The notes: generated from the sequence alone by a model not told the origin. DNA of 29,558 nucleotides from WTJD01 sp964225175 (GCA_964225175.1 CAXQNK010000128.1:1-29558), one strand, 5' to 3'; counted from the first letter of the stretch, positions 1 to 7,165 are shown. Numbers and translations: made by a program.

Positions 1-220
1 AAATGATGCTCATGAGGTGGTCTTATCCCTTGCCGGATGATACTTTCGCGCTCCAGTCGGTGCTTGCGAGACCGCCTGAGCGTGCAGACAAGACTAACAT
101 GCAGAACGCTTCATTCGGCAACCGAACCCCTAAAATCCCATTAAATTACCTTGATCGCGCCGGGGTTCTGAGCGTTTTGATGAGTCCGTCACATCGGGAT
201 ATGCCCTGAATAATGGTCTT

Positions 221-236
221 TTTTAATTAATTAAAA
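221..236. repeat. 16-bp AT-only perfect palindrome
   Basis: The bases TTTTAATTAATTAAAA form a perfect 16-bp palindrome made only of A and T inside an otherwise GC-rich region. It lies about 40 bases upstream of the candidate -35 box of the thiamine-diphosphate enzyme gene. It could be a binding site for a nucleoid protein or a regulator, or simply an AT-rich upstream element. No protein can be assigned from sequence alone, and AT-only tracts form palindromes by chance more often than mixed sequence does. Confidence 0.45.
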
Positions 237-277
237 CGGATACTTGAGGATTAAATGGGATTGTCTCCTGATCCGAG

Positions 278-307
278 CTTACAGGAGCTAATCATCCTAT
301 TTATAAT
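278..307 (+). promoter_or_regulatory. Candidate sigma-70 promoter for the TPP enzyme gene
   Basis: A perfect TATAAT (302-307) has CTTACA (278-283, four of six matches to TTGACA) 18 bases upstream. Transcription would start near 314, giving a leader of about 60 bases before the ATG at 374. The inverted repeat CTCCTG/CAGGAG (265-270 and 282-287) overlaps the -35 box and is placed where a repressor or activator could bind. This is the best promoter match in the 364-base stretch before the first gene; I see no convincing gene in that stretch. Confidence 0.5.
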
Positions 308-308
308 G

Positions 309-323
309 GGCCTTGGAAAGGCC
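309..323 (+). other. Short hairpin in the leader of the TPP enzyme gene
   Basis: GGCCTT (309-314) and AAGGCC (318-323) form a perfect 6-bp stem with a 3-base loop, directly after the predicted -10 box. It would sit at or just after the transcription start, so it could be a 5' stabilising hairpin or a half of an operator. No run of T follows, so it is not an intrinsic terminator. Confidence 0.3.
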
Positions 324-373
324 GCCTTGATCTGTTCAAAGACAAGGGATGGGCGTCGAGGGAGATGAATTTT

Positions 374-2008
374 ATGAATCGCAAGACGGGAGCGGAAGCG
401 CTAGCCGATGCCCTGCTCGCGCAGGGGGTGGATACCCTGTTCGGGCTGCCGGGTGGTCAGCTGGATCATTTTTTTGACGCCCTCTACAGCCGCCAGGATC
501 GGCTGCGGATTATCAGCTCAAGGCACGAGCAGGGCGCGGCCTACATGGCATATGGCTATGCCAAGTCAACGGGCAAAGTGGGCGTCTACACCGTCGTTCC
601 CGGCCCTGGGCTGCTCAATTCAACCGCGGCACTGTGCACGGCGTATGCGGCGAATGCCCCGGTCCTGTGCATCTCGGGCCAGGTGCCAAGCGATGGCATC
701 GGCTCCGGATTGGGTCACCTGCATGAAATTCCTGACCAATTGGCACTCATTCGTGGGCTGACCAAGTGGGCTGAGAGGATCGAGCATCCCTCGCAGACTC
801 CGGAAAGCGTGGCAGAAGCATTTCGGCAGTTACGGTCTGGCCGTACCCGACCCGTCGAGCTCGAGATGGCGATGGACGTCATGGGCATGACCGCTGTCGT
901 TTCCGACACACACATGGGCAAGGCGAAACCCAACCCGCCTGTCGATGCGGAGTTGGTATCTCAAGCTGCCGACGTGTTGGCCGCGGCCCGCAAGCCCCTG
1001 ATCATTGCCGGTGGCGGTTCGATTGACGCGGGTGATGTGCTGTTGAAACTTGCTGAGAGACTGCAGGCGCCAGTGATAACCAAACGTCACGGCAAGGGCG
1101 TGATCAGCGATCGCCACTATCTCAGCCAATGCCTGCCAGCAGGGCATCACCTGTGGCGGGATGCTGATGTTGTTCTGGTGGTCGGGTCCCGGGTCAAGAT
1201 GCCCTTGACCATGTGGGGCCACGATGACGGTATGCAGTTGGTGCGTATTGATATCGACCCCGAGCAGATTCGTAAACCCATCGAGAGTGATGTGGCCATG
1301 GTGAATGATGCCAGGGACGCAATGCAGGCCATTGTCGAAGTGCTCGAGTCCAGGGGAGTAGAGTCGCCGTCGCGGGAGGATGAATTAAACGCGCTAAAAG
1401 CGGAATTCAGGACCCGTTTTGAGCGACGGATTGGCCCCCAGCTTGCCTATCTCGACGCCATTCGCGACGCCTTGCCCGATGACGGCTACTTCGTGGATGA
1501 GATCACTCAGGTGGGGTTCAGTTCCTGGTATGCCTTCCCTGTGTATCATCCCCGCCATTTCATTTCCGCGGGGCACCAGGGCACGTTGGGCTATGGGTTC
1601 GCGACCGCTCTGGGCGTGCAGGTGGCGCATCCGGACAAGGCGGTAGTTGCCATCAGTGGAGACGGTGGGTTCATGTTCAACCTGCCTGAGATCACGACGG
1701 CTGTGCAATACGACATACCGCTGGTGACGATCGTCTTTAACAATTCGATGTTTGGAAATGTGAAGCGACAGCAGGATGAAGGCTTCGGTGGTCGCAACAT
1801 TGCAGCGCAACTGCATAATCCGGATTATCTCAAACTGGCTGATGCCGTCGGTATGCGGGGTTACCGCGTGCATACTGCCGATGATCTGCGCGTGACGCTC
1901 GAGGAGGCCTTGGCAGCCCGGCAGCCAGCGCTCATTGAAGTCCCGGTCGGAGACATGCCCTCACCGTGGCAGTTTCTCCTCATGGAACAGGTCCGCGGCC
2001 GGGAGTAA
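374..2008 (+). CDS. Thiamine-diphosphate-dependent enzyme, acetolactate synthase-like
   Basis: This gene encodes 544 residues with the three-domain layout of the acetolactate synthase/benzoylformate decarboxylase family: an N-terminal pyrimidine-binding domain, a central domain and a C-terminal diphosphate-binding domain. Counting from an alternative ATG at 365, the catalytic glutamate is Glu55 in SSRHEQGAAY, and the diphosphate motif starts at GDGG (432-435) and runs to FNNSMFGN. I chose ATG 374 because GGAG (361-364) lies nine bases before it; the ATG at 365 touches that ribosome site. No small regulatory subunit (ilvN) is adjacent and no branched-chain pathway gene is nearby, so it is probably not the biosynthetic acetolactate synthase. 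It may be a catabolic decarboxylase or carboligase; the substrate cannot be read from sequence. Family confidence is high, exact reaction low. Confidence 0.9.
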   Translation: MNRKTGAEALADALLAQGVDTLFGLPGGQLDHFFDALYSRQDRLRIISSRHEQGAAYMAYGYAKSTGKVGVYTVVPGPGLLNSTAALCTAYAANAPVLCISGQVPSDGIGSGLGHLHEIPDQLALIRGLTKWAERIEHPSQTPESVAEAFRQLRSGRTRPVELEMAMDVMGMTAVVSDTHMGKAKPNPPVDAELVSQAADVLAAARKPLIIAGGGSIDAGDVLLKLAERLQAPVITKRHGKGVISDRHYLSQCLPAGHHLWRDADVVLVVGSRVKMPLTMWGHDDGMQLVRIDIDPEQIRKPIESDVAMVNDARDAMQAIVEVLESRGVESPSREDELNALKAEFRTRFERRIGPQLAYLDAIRDALPDDGYFVDEITQVGFSSWYAFPVYHPRHFISAGHQGTLGYGFATALGVQVAHPDKAVVAISGDGGFMFNLPEITTAVQYDIPLVTIVFNNSMFGNVKRQQDEGFGGRNIAAQLHNPDYLKLADAVGMRGYRVHTADDLRVTLEEALAARQPALIEVPVGDMPSPWQFLLMEQVRGRE

Positions 2009-2102
2009 CTCGCGTCCATGCGCCCCGGGGTTTACGCCAATCAGCGCCGGACGCGCGGTGCGGCTTGTTTCGCCCCCTGGTCGCGGGCAGAGGGTCCCCA
2101 GG

Positions 2103-2154
2103 TCGGCGTTGGTTGTGGGCGAGACGCCGACGGTGTTTCTCGGGGCAAGGCCCC
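2103..2154 (+). other. Two adjacent inverted repeats between TPP enzyme and WecG genes
   Basis: In the 182-base gap after the TPP enzyme gene, TCGGCGT (2103-2109) pairs with ACGCCGA (2124-2130) as a perfect 7-bp stem with a 14-base loop. Then GGGGC (2142-2146) pairs with GCCCC (2150-2154) around a 3-base loop, followed by TGATTT. The second could act as a weak terminator, but the T tract is poor. Either could instead be RNA structure or a protein site. No gene is visible in this gap. Confidence 0.3.
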
Positions 2155-2190
2155 TGATTTCGCCTGTTTAGCTCACGAGCGAAAAGGATC

Positions 2191-2994
2191 ATGATGCCGC
2201 CGATCAGTGAGCCCCATTCGGATCAGCTTGAGGCCCGCTCTGGGTTGCCAGGCTACGAGGTGCTGGGTGTGAAGGTCCAGGCCTGGACGCAGGAAAGCCT
2301 CATAGGCTTTCTGGCCTCGCTGCATGGCAGGCGCGAGAATTTCATCGTGGGACATTTGAATCTTCACGGGGCGTACTGCCTCACGGAATTCCCATGGATG
2401 GAAGAGTTTTATCATCGGGCCGGCATGGTGTATGTCGATGGCATGCCCATCGTGATACTCGGTCGCTTAAAAGGTTACCCCCTGCGCAGAAGTCACCGAT
2501 TAACCTGCGTGGATTTTCTGCCCGATTTGCTCGCTCGAGCCCAGCGGGAAGGCTGGCATATCTTTCACCTGGGTGGCCGGCCTGAGGTGTCTGAAACGGC
2601 AAGGGGTGAAATTCTTTCTCGCTTTCCAAGGCTGAAAATCACCTTCGAACACGGATTTTTTGATATGACACCGGGCAGCGATGAAGCGCTGGGTGTTTTG
2701 AGCCGGATCAGGCAGGCCGCCCCGGATTTCGTCTTTGTCGGTATGGGTATGGGGCGACAGGAACGGTGGATCCTGGAAAACATCGACAGTCTGGAAGTGG
2801 ATGCGGTGATCCAGATTGGTGCCTGCCTGGATTACGTGGCGGGTGCCGTGCCGACACCACCGCGGATCTTTGGGCGAATGGGGCTGGAGGGGGTTTATCG
2901 CCTGCTCACAGAACCTCGCCGCCTGTCGTATCGCTACCTGGTGGAGCCTTTCAAACTGGTCTATCGGCGCTGGCTCAGGAGCAGAAGCAACTAG
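2191..2994 (+). CDS. WecG/TagA/CpsF family glycosyltransferase
   Basis: The 267-residue product matches the WecG/TagA/CpsF family (GT26), which transfers a sugar, often N-acetylmannosamine or its uronate, onto a lipid-linked acceptor at the inner face of the membrane for cell-wall or surface polysaccharide synthesis. Family marks are the early HLNLHGAYCL stretch, VYVDGMPIV (the DGxP-type acceptor/catalytic region), and FVFVGMGMGRQERWI near residue 185, followed by GACLDYVAG and the closing PRRLSYRY(L) segment typical of the C terminus. Length is usual for the family. AAGGA just before ATGATG supports the start at 2191 or 2194. It stands alone: no polymerase, flippase or other glycosyltransferase is adjacent, so the target polymer is unknown. 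Confidence 0.88.
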   Translation: MMPPISEPHSDQLEARSGLPGYEVLGVKVQAWTQESLIGFLASLHGRRENFIVGHLNLHGAYCLTEFPWMEEFYHRAGMVYVDGMPIVILGRLKGYPLRRSHRLTCVDFLPDLLARAQREGWHIFHLGGRPEVSETARGEILSRFPRLKITFEHGFFDMTPGSDEALGVLSRIRQAAPDFVFVGMGMGRQERWILENIDSLEVDAVIQIGACLDYVAGAVPTPPRIFGRMGLEGVYRLLTEPRRLSYRYLVEPFKLVYRRWLRSRSN

Positions 2995-3018
2995 CCGGAA
3001 AGCTGCTGTTGGGCCTCT

Positions 3019-3540
3019 TCAGGCCCTGATGCGCTGCATGCCCGGGGTATACAGGGGCCGAAGGGAGACACGCGCCGGAAAGATATTTCCCGCGCTGTCG
3101 ACTGTCCAGTTCCCGCGTTCGATAAAGGCCTCACCGGCGGCTTGCCTATGCACCATCGCAAGGCCCGCCGAGCCGCCTAGCGTGTGTCCATATTCGGCGG
3201 CCCGAACTTCGCCAAAAGGTGTGCCGTTACGCAAAACTGATTCCTCATGAAACATCTTTTGCCCAGGGTCGAGTAGCATAATGGAGGCCGGGAGAGCGCT
3301 CATGACGACCTATTATTTCCGTTGCAGGCGGGCTTTCTTGCCGATGAAATCTCTCGGCTTGTCGAGGCGGACCGAAAATCTGATTCCCATCGAGTAAGAG
3401 GCCTCCATGTTGTCGATGTCATGGCCGTAATACTTGTGGCCCTTTTCAAGTCTCAGGTTCGTCAGGGCCTTTCGTGATGATGCGCGATCGGAGACAGATG
3501 TGTACAGCGACTTGAGCCGGACTACGGCGGCCTTGGGGCT
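3019..3540 (-). pseudogene. C-terminal remnant of dimethylglycine/sarcosine dehydrogenase-type gene (GcvT C-terminal domain)
   Basis: Reading the minus strand from about 3540 down gives one frame with the aminomethyltransferase-like tail of FAD-dependent dimethylglycine/sarcosine dehydrogenases: LTNLRLEKGHKYYGHDI, then FSVRLDKPRDFIGKKA, then RNGTPFGEVRAAEYGHTLGG, and finally FPARVSLRPLYTPGMQRIRA, ending at a TGA (3019-3021). The frame is broken by tandem in-frame stops TAA TAG just after KKARLQRK (about 3308-3313). An ATG at 3301-3303 would allow only a 94-residue fragment. The N-terminal FAD domain, roughly the first three quarters of an intact protein of about 800 residues, is absent; the minus strand instead hits a stop near 3562 inside the peroxidase promoter. 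This is best read as a decayed gene left by a deletion. The family call rests on recalled motifs, not an alignment. Confidence 0.82.
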
Positions 3541-3583
3541 TGCAAAGAGAGCGGTTAGTGACTAACATTGTACAAAATTTGTA
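3540..3583 (+). promoter_or_regulatory. Peroxidase promoter with two perfect palindromes (MarR/OhrR-like operator)
   Basis: TTGCAA (3540-3545) and TAACAT (3563-3568), 17 bases apart, form a plausible promoter with a start near 3575 and a leader carrying TTGGAG before the ATG at 3602. Two perfect 6-1-6 inverted repeats cover it: GTTAGTGACTAAC (3554-3566), over the -10 box, and TACAAAATTTGTA (3571-3583), over the start site. The second resembles the known TACAAT/ATTGTA half-sites of OhrR, the MarR-family organic-peroxide sensor; the first resembles TTAG/CTAA-type MarR operators. A peroxidase under such a repressor would make sense. An alternative promoter, GTGACT (3558-3563) with TATAGA (3582-3587), is possible but leaves almost no leader. 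No regulator gene is in the window. Confidence 0.5.
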
Positions 3584-3601
3584 TAGATATTGGAGCGCAC
3601 T

Positions 3602-4138
3602 ATGCGAACGGCAGCGGTTTTTGTAATGCTTATAAGTGTCTGTAATGCCCTCGCTTGCGAGGGTGGGCTGACAGATCAAACCTTCAGGAAGCTCGCCTCC
3701 GAGGAGCGGATAAATTTGTGCGAGACTTATCCAAAACAGGTGATGCTGGTGGTTAACACTGCGTCGAAATGCGGAAATACGCCGCAGTACGACGGCCTCG
3801 AAGCGCTGTACGAAACCTATGGTGAGCGGGGTTTTGTCGTCCTCGGGTTCCCCTCAAATGAGTTTCTGGGGCAAGAGCCGGGCACAGAGGAGGAGATACA
3901 GGAATTCTGCCGGTTGACCTACGGCGTCCAGTTTCCCATGTTCGAGAAGACAACCGTACGCGGCGATGATGCTAACCCCTTCTTTGCCGCGCTCAAAGAC
4001 GCAGCCGGTACCTATCCGCAGTGGAATTTTCATAAATACCTGATTGGACGGGATGGCGAACTCATTTCCGAGTTTAGTCCGAGAACGCAACCCGATGACC
4101 CCGGCCTGGTGGAAGCCATCGAGGCCGCGCTTAACTAG
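3602..4138 (+). CDS. Glutathione peroxidase-like thiol peroxidase, exported
   Basis: The product has 178 residues and belongs to the glutathione peroxidase family, which reduces hydroperoxides; bacterial cysteine forms usually use thioredoxin rather than glutathione. Residues 1-18 form a signal peptide ending in ALA before Cys19, so it is probably periplasmic, with lipidation at Cys19 possible but the lipobox imperfect. The catalytic tetrad is visible: Cys57 in NTASKCGNTPQ, Gln91 in LGQEPGT, and Trp-Asn in QWNFHKYL. A likely resolving cysteine lies in IQEFCRLTYG. The cysteine usual in FPCNQF is serine here (FPSNEF); it is not needed for the two-cysteine mechanism. An upstream in-frame TTG at 3590 is less likely than ATG 3602, which follows TTGGAG. 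Its stop lies 12 bases from the end of the convergent acyltransferase gene. Confidence 0.9.
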   Translation: MRTAAVFVMLISVCNALACEGGLTDQTFRKLASEERINLCETYPKQVMLVVNTASKCGNTPQYDGLEALYETYGERGFVVLGFPSNEFLGQEPGTEEEIQEFCRLTYGVQFPMFEKTTVRGDDANPFFAALKDAAGTYPQWNFHKYLIGRDGELISEFSPRTQPDDPGLVEAIEAALN

Positions 4139-4150
4139 CCAGCGGGCGGT

Positions 4151-5074
4151 TTAGTCCGTCTGGTTGGGGGCGATTCTCGCGTGGTGGCGCCCAAGTCGGG
4201 CAATCTGCCCATCCTTCTCGGCCCAGATTCTGGACATCCAGCCACTCAGGCGCTGACGGGCCTCCACATCTGAGCCAAAATCCGTGCCGATTAAGTCTTG
4301 TGGAATGGGTAACATGCGGGCCCTCACACAAATCCTTGGCACCTGCCCGGAAACCAGGTCCCAAAGGGTTGCCTGAAAGCCGTTACCCTCGCAATCCTGG
4401 TATACGATGGTCACGTCGATCATGCCATCCAGCTTATCCGACAAGGCATAGAGCACCTGGCCAATGCCGCCGATTCTGGGTGCCAGCAGGTGTTGATACG
4501 GACTGCGTCGATCGTCTCGCTTGCTTGCTGAGAAGCGGGTGCCCTCCGGGAAATTCATCATGGCTACCGGGATATGTTGAAACTTCTCGCATGCGGTTCG
4601 CGCACTCTCCAGATCCTTACCTTTCAGGTGTGGGTTCTGGGCCAACTGCTCCTTGGACAATCGCTTCATGAAAGGAAAATCGAGGGCCCACCACGCTAAA
4701 CCAAGAAACGGTACCCAAATCAGCTGACTTTTGATGAAAAATAAAAGCAGCGGTAAACGGCGGTTGAAACAGCGCTGCAATACAGGGATGTCGACCCACG
4801 ATTGATGATTGCAGCACACTACGTAGGAGCCTTTGTGGTTCAGTCCGTTCGGGAGTTCAAGGTCCCAATCGGTCTGGCCGTACAGGCTGAGCCCCAGGCT
4901 GTTTACACTGATCCATGACTCAGCTACCCGTGCCAGCAGCTTCCTCATTTCATCTCTGAGGGATTTGGTCGGTGCCAGCAACTTGGGAATTGCAAGAAGA
5001 CACACCACCACGGCGTGCACTACGGTGTTCAGCAAAAGTGTCACCAAGGCGAGGCAGCCTTTGAGAATTCTCAT
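4151..5074 (-). CDS. Membrane-bound acyltransferase, PlsC/YihG-like
   Basis: This 307-residue protein is a member of the lysophospholipid acyltransferase family closest to Escherichia coli YihG, which moves acyl chains onto lysophosphatidic acid-type acceptors at the inner membrane. An N-terminal hydrophobic segment (about 7-30) is followed by the HX4D catalytic motif NHQSWVD (His90, Asp95), the YihG-like stretch WVPFLGLAWWALDFPFMKR, and the acceptor motif NFPEGTRF. The frame is open back to 5185, but the extra N terminus would overlap the FKBP gene and lacks family likeness, so I start at 5074 (MRILKGCLALV). It sits 43 bases downstream of the FKBP gene on the same strand and may be cotranscribed. 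Confidence 0.9.
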   Translation of the reverse strand: MRILKGCLALVTLLLNTVVHAVVVCLLAIPKLLAPTKSLRDEMRKLLARVAESWISVNSLGLSLYGQTDWDLELPNGLNHKGSYVVCCNHQSWVDIPVLQRCFNRRLPLLLFFIKSQLIWVPFLGLAWWALDFPFMKRLSKEQLAQNPHLKGKDLESARTACEKFQHIPVAMMNFPEGTRFSASKRDDRRSPYQHLLAPRIGGIGQVLYALSDKLDGMIDVTIVYQDCEGNGFQATLWDLVSGQVPRICVRARMLPIPQDLIGTDFGSDVEARQRLSGWMSRIWAEKDGQIARLGRHHARIAPNQTD

Positions 5075-5117
5075 CGAATCGGGGTTTTCATGGAGCGTGC
5101 TGCCGGCAGGGTTGCAA

Positions 5118-5546
5118 TCAGTTGATCGCGACGAGTTTGACGGCGAATTCGAGGTCGAGTCCCGCCATGGGGTGGTTGCCGTCAACGATGATGGAATCTT
5201 CGGAAACTTCCGTAATCAGGAGGTTAACGGCTTTGCCGTCTCCCTGCTGAGCCCTCAGCACCATGCCGACTTGCGGTGTGATCTGAGCTGGAAGCTCGTT
5301 TCTTGGAATCGTTTGTATCAGCTCGGGGAGTTTTGGGCCATAGGCGTCTTTGAAAGGAATGCTGATATCTTTTCGCTCCCCCACGGCCATGCCCAGTATG
5401 CCGTGGTCAAAGCCAGTAATGACCTCCTTGGCACCCAGTGTGAAATGCAGAGGATCACCACCTTTCGAGGAATCGAATTCTGAGCCGTCCTTGAGGGTCC
5501 CCACGAAATGCACCGTCACTTTGTCTCCTTTTTTGGCCTTCCTCAC
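5118..5546 (-). CDS. FKBP-type peptidyl-prolyl cis-trans isomerase, SlyD/FkpB-like
   Basis: The 142-residue product has the SlyD/FkpB plan: a split FKBP domain (KVTVHFVGTLKDGSEFDSS near the start, then VITGFDHGILGMAVGE) with an insert-in-flap chaperone domain after DAYGP, closing with VDGNHPMAGLDLEFAVKLV. Such proteins speed proline isomerisation during folding in the cytoplasm. It lacks the His/Cys-rich metal-binding tail of E. coli SlyD and has no signal peptide. The start is a GTG at 5544-5546; AGGAG lies about 11 bases upstream, and an ATG between them is out of frame. The 186-base gap to crcB upstream shows no clear terminator. Confidence 0.92.
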   Translation of the reverse strand: MRKAKKGDKVTVHFVGTLKDGSEFDSSKGGDPLHFTLGAKEVITGFDHGILGMAVGERKDISIPFKDAYGPKLPELIQTIPRNELPAQITPQVGMVLRAQQGDGKAVNLLITEVSEDSIIVDGNHPMAGLDLEFAVKLVAIN

Positions 5547-5732
5547 GTGGCGTCATCTCCTGCAAGAAAACCAATGATCGGGTCGCGGGTCACCATGGCG
5601 ATTTACTCAAAAACTTAAGAACCCCCAGCGGCATCTGATGCCCCGACGATAGCAGAACAGCGCATGATTTTCGATAGTGGTCACCCCTGCAGGCGGGAAT
5701 ATCGCGATAAGCGTCGAAGCGGGATCAGCACC

Positions 5733-6125
5733 TCAGTTGACGATCGACTGACTGATCAAGAGACCCGCCAGGAAAGCCAGGCCAGCACCGGCAAGGGTCA
5801 GCACAAAATACCCTGATGCAAAAAAATAGGCCTTGTCCTGAAGCAATTGACTGGTTTCGTACACGAAGGCTGACATGGTCGTGAAGCCGCCACAAAACCC
5901 TGTGGTCAGCAAAAGTCGGGTCTCGGCCGACATCAGCTCGGCCTTGGCTCCGAAACCGGCGACGATGCCAACCAGTAAGCAACCCAGCGTGTTGGAAGCC
6001 AGGGTGCCCCATGGCAGCGCAAACAGGCCCATGTCACGGGTGGCCAACGTCAGGCCGAAGCGGCTGATGCCGCCCAACATGCTTCCCGCCCCGACCAGGA
6101 TGAATGGCAACCAAGTTTGAGACAT
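5733..6125 (-). CDS. crcB: Fluoride ion channel CrcB/Fluc
   Basis: This 130-residue, four-helix membrane protein matches the CrcB/Fluc family, dual-topology dimers that let toxic fluoride leave the cytoplasm. Visible family marks are VGAGSMLGGISRFGL near the N terminus, the conserved Asn in LASNTLGCLLVG, and GFCGGFTTMSAF, which contains the phenylalanine box and the central sodium site. Length is normal. The gene diverges from the sodium/calcium exchanger gene across 98 bases; I looked for a fluoride riboswitch there on the minus strand and did not find a convincing one. Confidence 0.95.
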   Translation of the reverse strand: MSQTWLPFILVGAGSMLGGISRFGLTLATRDMGLFALPWGTLASNTLGCLLVGIVAGFGAKAELMSAETRLLLTTGFCGGFTTMSAFVYETSQLLQDKAYFFASGYFVLTLAGAGLAFLAGLLISQSIVN

Positions 6126-6187
6126 GTGCGTTCCCGGGGCGGCAGGTGCGCATAGTTTAACCTCTATCAGCTCGCGTGATCATCCCG

Positions 6188-6196
6188 TGCTAGTAT
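6188..6196 (+). promoter_or_regulatory. Candidate extended -10 promoter for the CaCA exchanger gene
   Basis: TGCTAGTAT matches an extended -10 element (TG, one base, then TAGTAT). A transcript from about 6203 would include GGGAG (6210-6214), spaced nine bases before the TTG start at 6224. No good -35 box is seen, which extended -10 promoters can tolerate. Confidence 0.35.
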
Positions 6197-6223
6197 GTCC
6201 CGGACTACTGGGAGTGAACGGGA

Positions 6224-7165
6224 TTGACGCCTCTTTTATTCAAATTGGCCGCTGGATTGCTGTCTTTGTATGTCGGTGGTGAGTTAATGGTTCGGGGCTC
6301 CGCCGCGCTCGGGCTTCGGCTTGGCATGACGCCATTGCTGACGGGCCTCACGATCGTCGCGTTTGGCACCAGTGCGCCTGAACTTGTGGTCAGCCTGCAG
6401 GCGGCCTGGCGAGGGCAGACCGGTCTTGCTATGGGGAACGTGGTTGGATCCAATATCGCGAATATCGCCCTTGTCCTCGGCTTGTCCACGTTGATGAGAC
6501 CGGTGGAGATTGATTCCCGGCTGGTCCGTCACGACGTGCCCATTATGCTGGTGTGTTCGCTGGTGCTCGTGTTGATGCTGATCGATCACCAACTCTCAAG
6601 GCCTGAGGGTGTGGCCTTGTTGTTGGGCCTTATCGCCTTCCTGGTGTTTACCGTATACGACTCGCAAGCACCTAAAGCAGCGGTGCGCAGAGAGTTCGCG
6701 GAGGCCATACCGGGAAACACCCAGTCCTGGAGCCTTGCCTTTTTGATGGTGCTGACAGGCGCTGTAACGCTGATCTGGGGTGGCGGTCTTTTTGTCACCG
6801 GTGCGATGGGAGTGTCTGTTGTTCTCGGCGTGGCACCTGCGGTGGTTGGGCTATCGGTCACCGCGATCGGTACCAGCCTGCCCGAGTTGGCGACCTCGCT
6901 TGTAGCGGCGGTGAGAGGTTATGGTGACATGGCGGTAGGCAATGTCGTCGGATCCAACATTTTCAATATTCTGTTCGTGTTGGGATTGACTTCAACCGTG
7001 ACGCCCCTGAACCGGGGCGGTGTGTCCATTCTGGACCTCGTGATCATGCTGGCTTTCAGCGTGGTATCCATGCGATTGCTGGCGTCCCACGCGGTCATGG
7101 AGCGCTGGGAGGGCGCGGTCTTAGTCAGCGGATTCCTCGCGTACATGGCATGGCTGTTCGCATGA
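6224..7165 (+). CDS. CaCA-family sodium/calcium exchanger, YrbG-like
   Basis: This 313-residue inner-membrane protein has about ten hydrophobic helices in two homologous halves, each with the alpha-repeat of the Ca2+:cation antiporter family: FGTSAPELVVS with GNVVGSNIANI in the first half, and IGTSLPELATS with GNVVGSNIFNI in the second. It probably exchanges calcium for sodium or protons. The start is a TTG: no in-frame ATG exists before the first helix, and GGGAG lies nine bases upstream. yjjX follows 52 bases later on the same strand, but I know of no functional link between them. Confidence 0.92.
   Translation: MTPLLFKLAAGLLSLYVGGELMVRGSAALGLRLGMTPLLTGLTIVAFGTSAPELVVSLQAAWRGQTGLAMGNVVGSNIANIALVLGLSTLMRPVEIDSRLVRHDVPIMLVCSLVLVLMLIDHQLSRPEGVALLLGLIAFLVFTVYDSQAPKAAVRREFAEAIPGNTQSWSLAFLMVLTGAVTLIWGGGLFVTGAMGVSVVLGVAPAVVGLSVTAIGTSLPELATSLVAAVRGYGDMAVGNVVGSNIFNILFVLGLTSTVTPLNRGGVSILDLVIMLAFSVVSMRLLASHAVMERWEGAVLVSGFLAYMAWLFA

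Noticed and set aside
3..209. A 68-codon plus-strand open frame at the left edge
   Set aside because: It has no recognisable motif, no clear ribosome site and an unusual composition; I see no support for it as a gene.
365..2008. Calling the TPP enzyme the biosynthetic acetolactate synthase IlvB
   Set aside because: No ilvN or ilvC gene is adjacent and the family includes many other decarboxylases and carboligases; the motifs seen do not decide the substrate.
3446..3679. A 77-codon minus-strand open frame across the peroxidase promoter
   Set aside because: It overlaps the peroxidase start and the better-supported dehydrogenase remnant in another frame, and shows no family likeness.
5700..5709. 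TATCGCGATA, a 10-bp palindrome just after crcB
   Set aside because: Palindromes of this length are expected by chance many times in a window of this size, and nothing else marks the site.
6126..6223. Possible fluoride riboswitch upstream of crcB on the minus strand
   Set aside because: The conserved core of the crcB RNA motif could not be found; only a loose CTGAT...AGG similarity is present.
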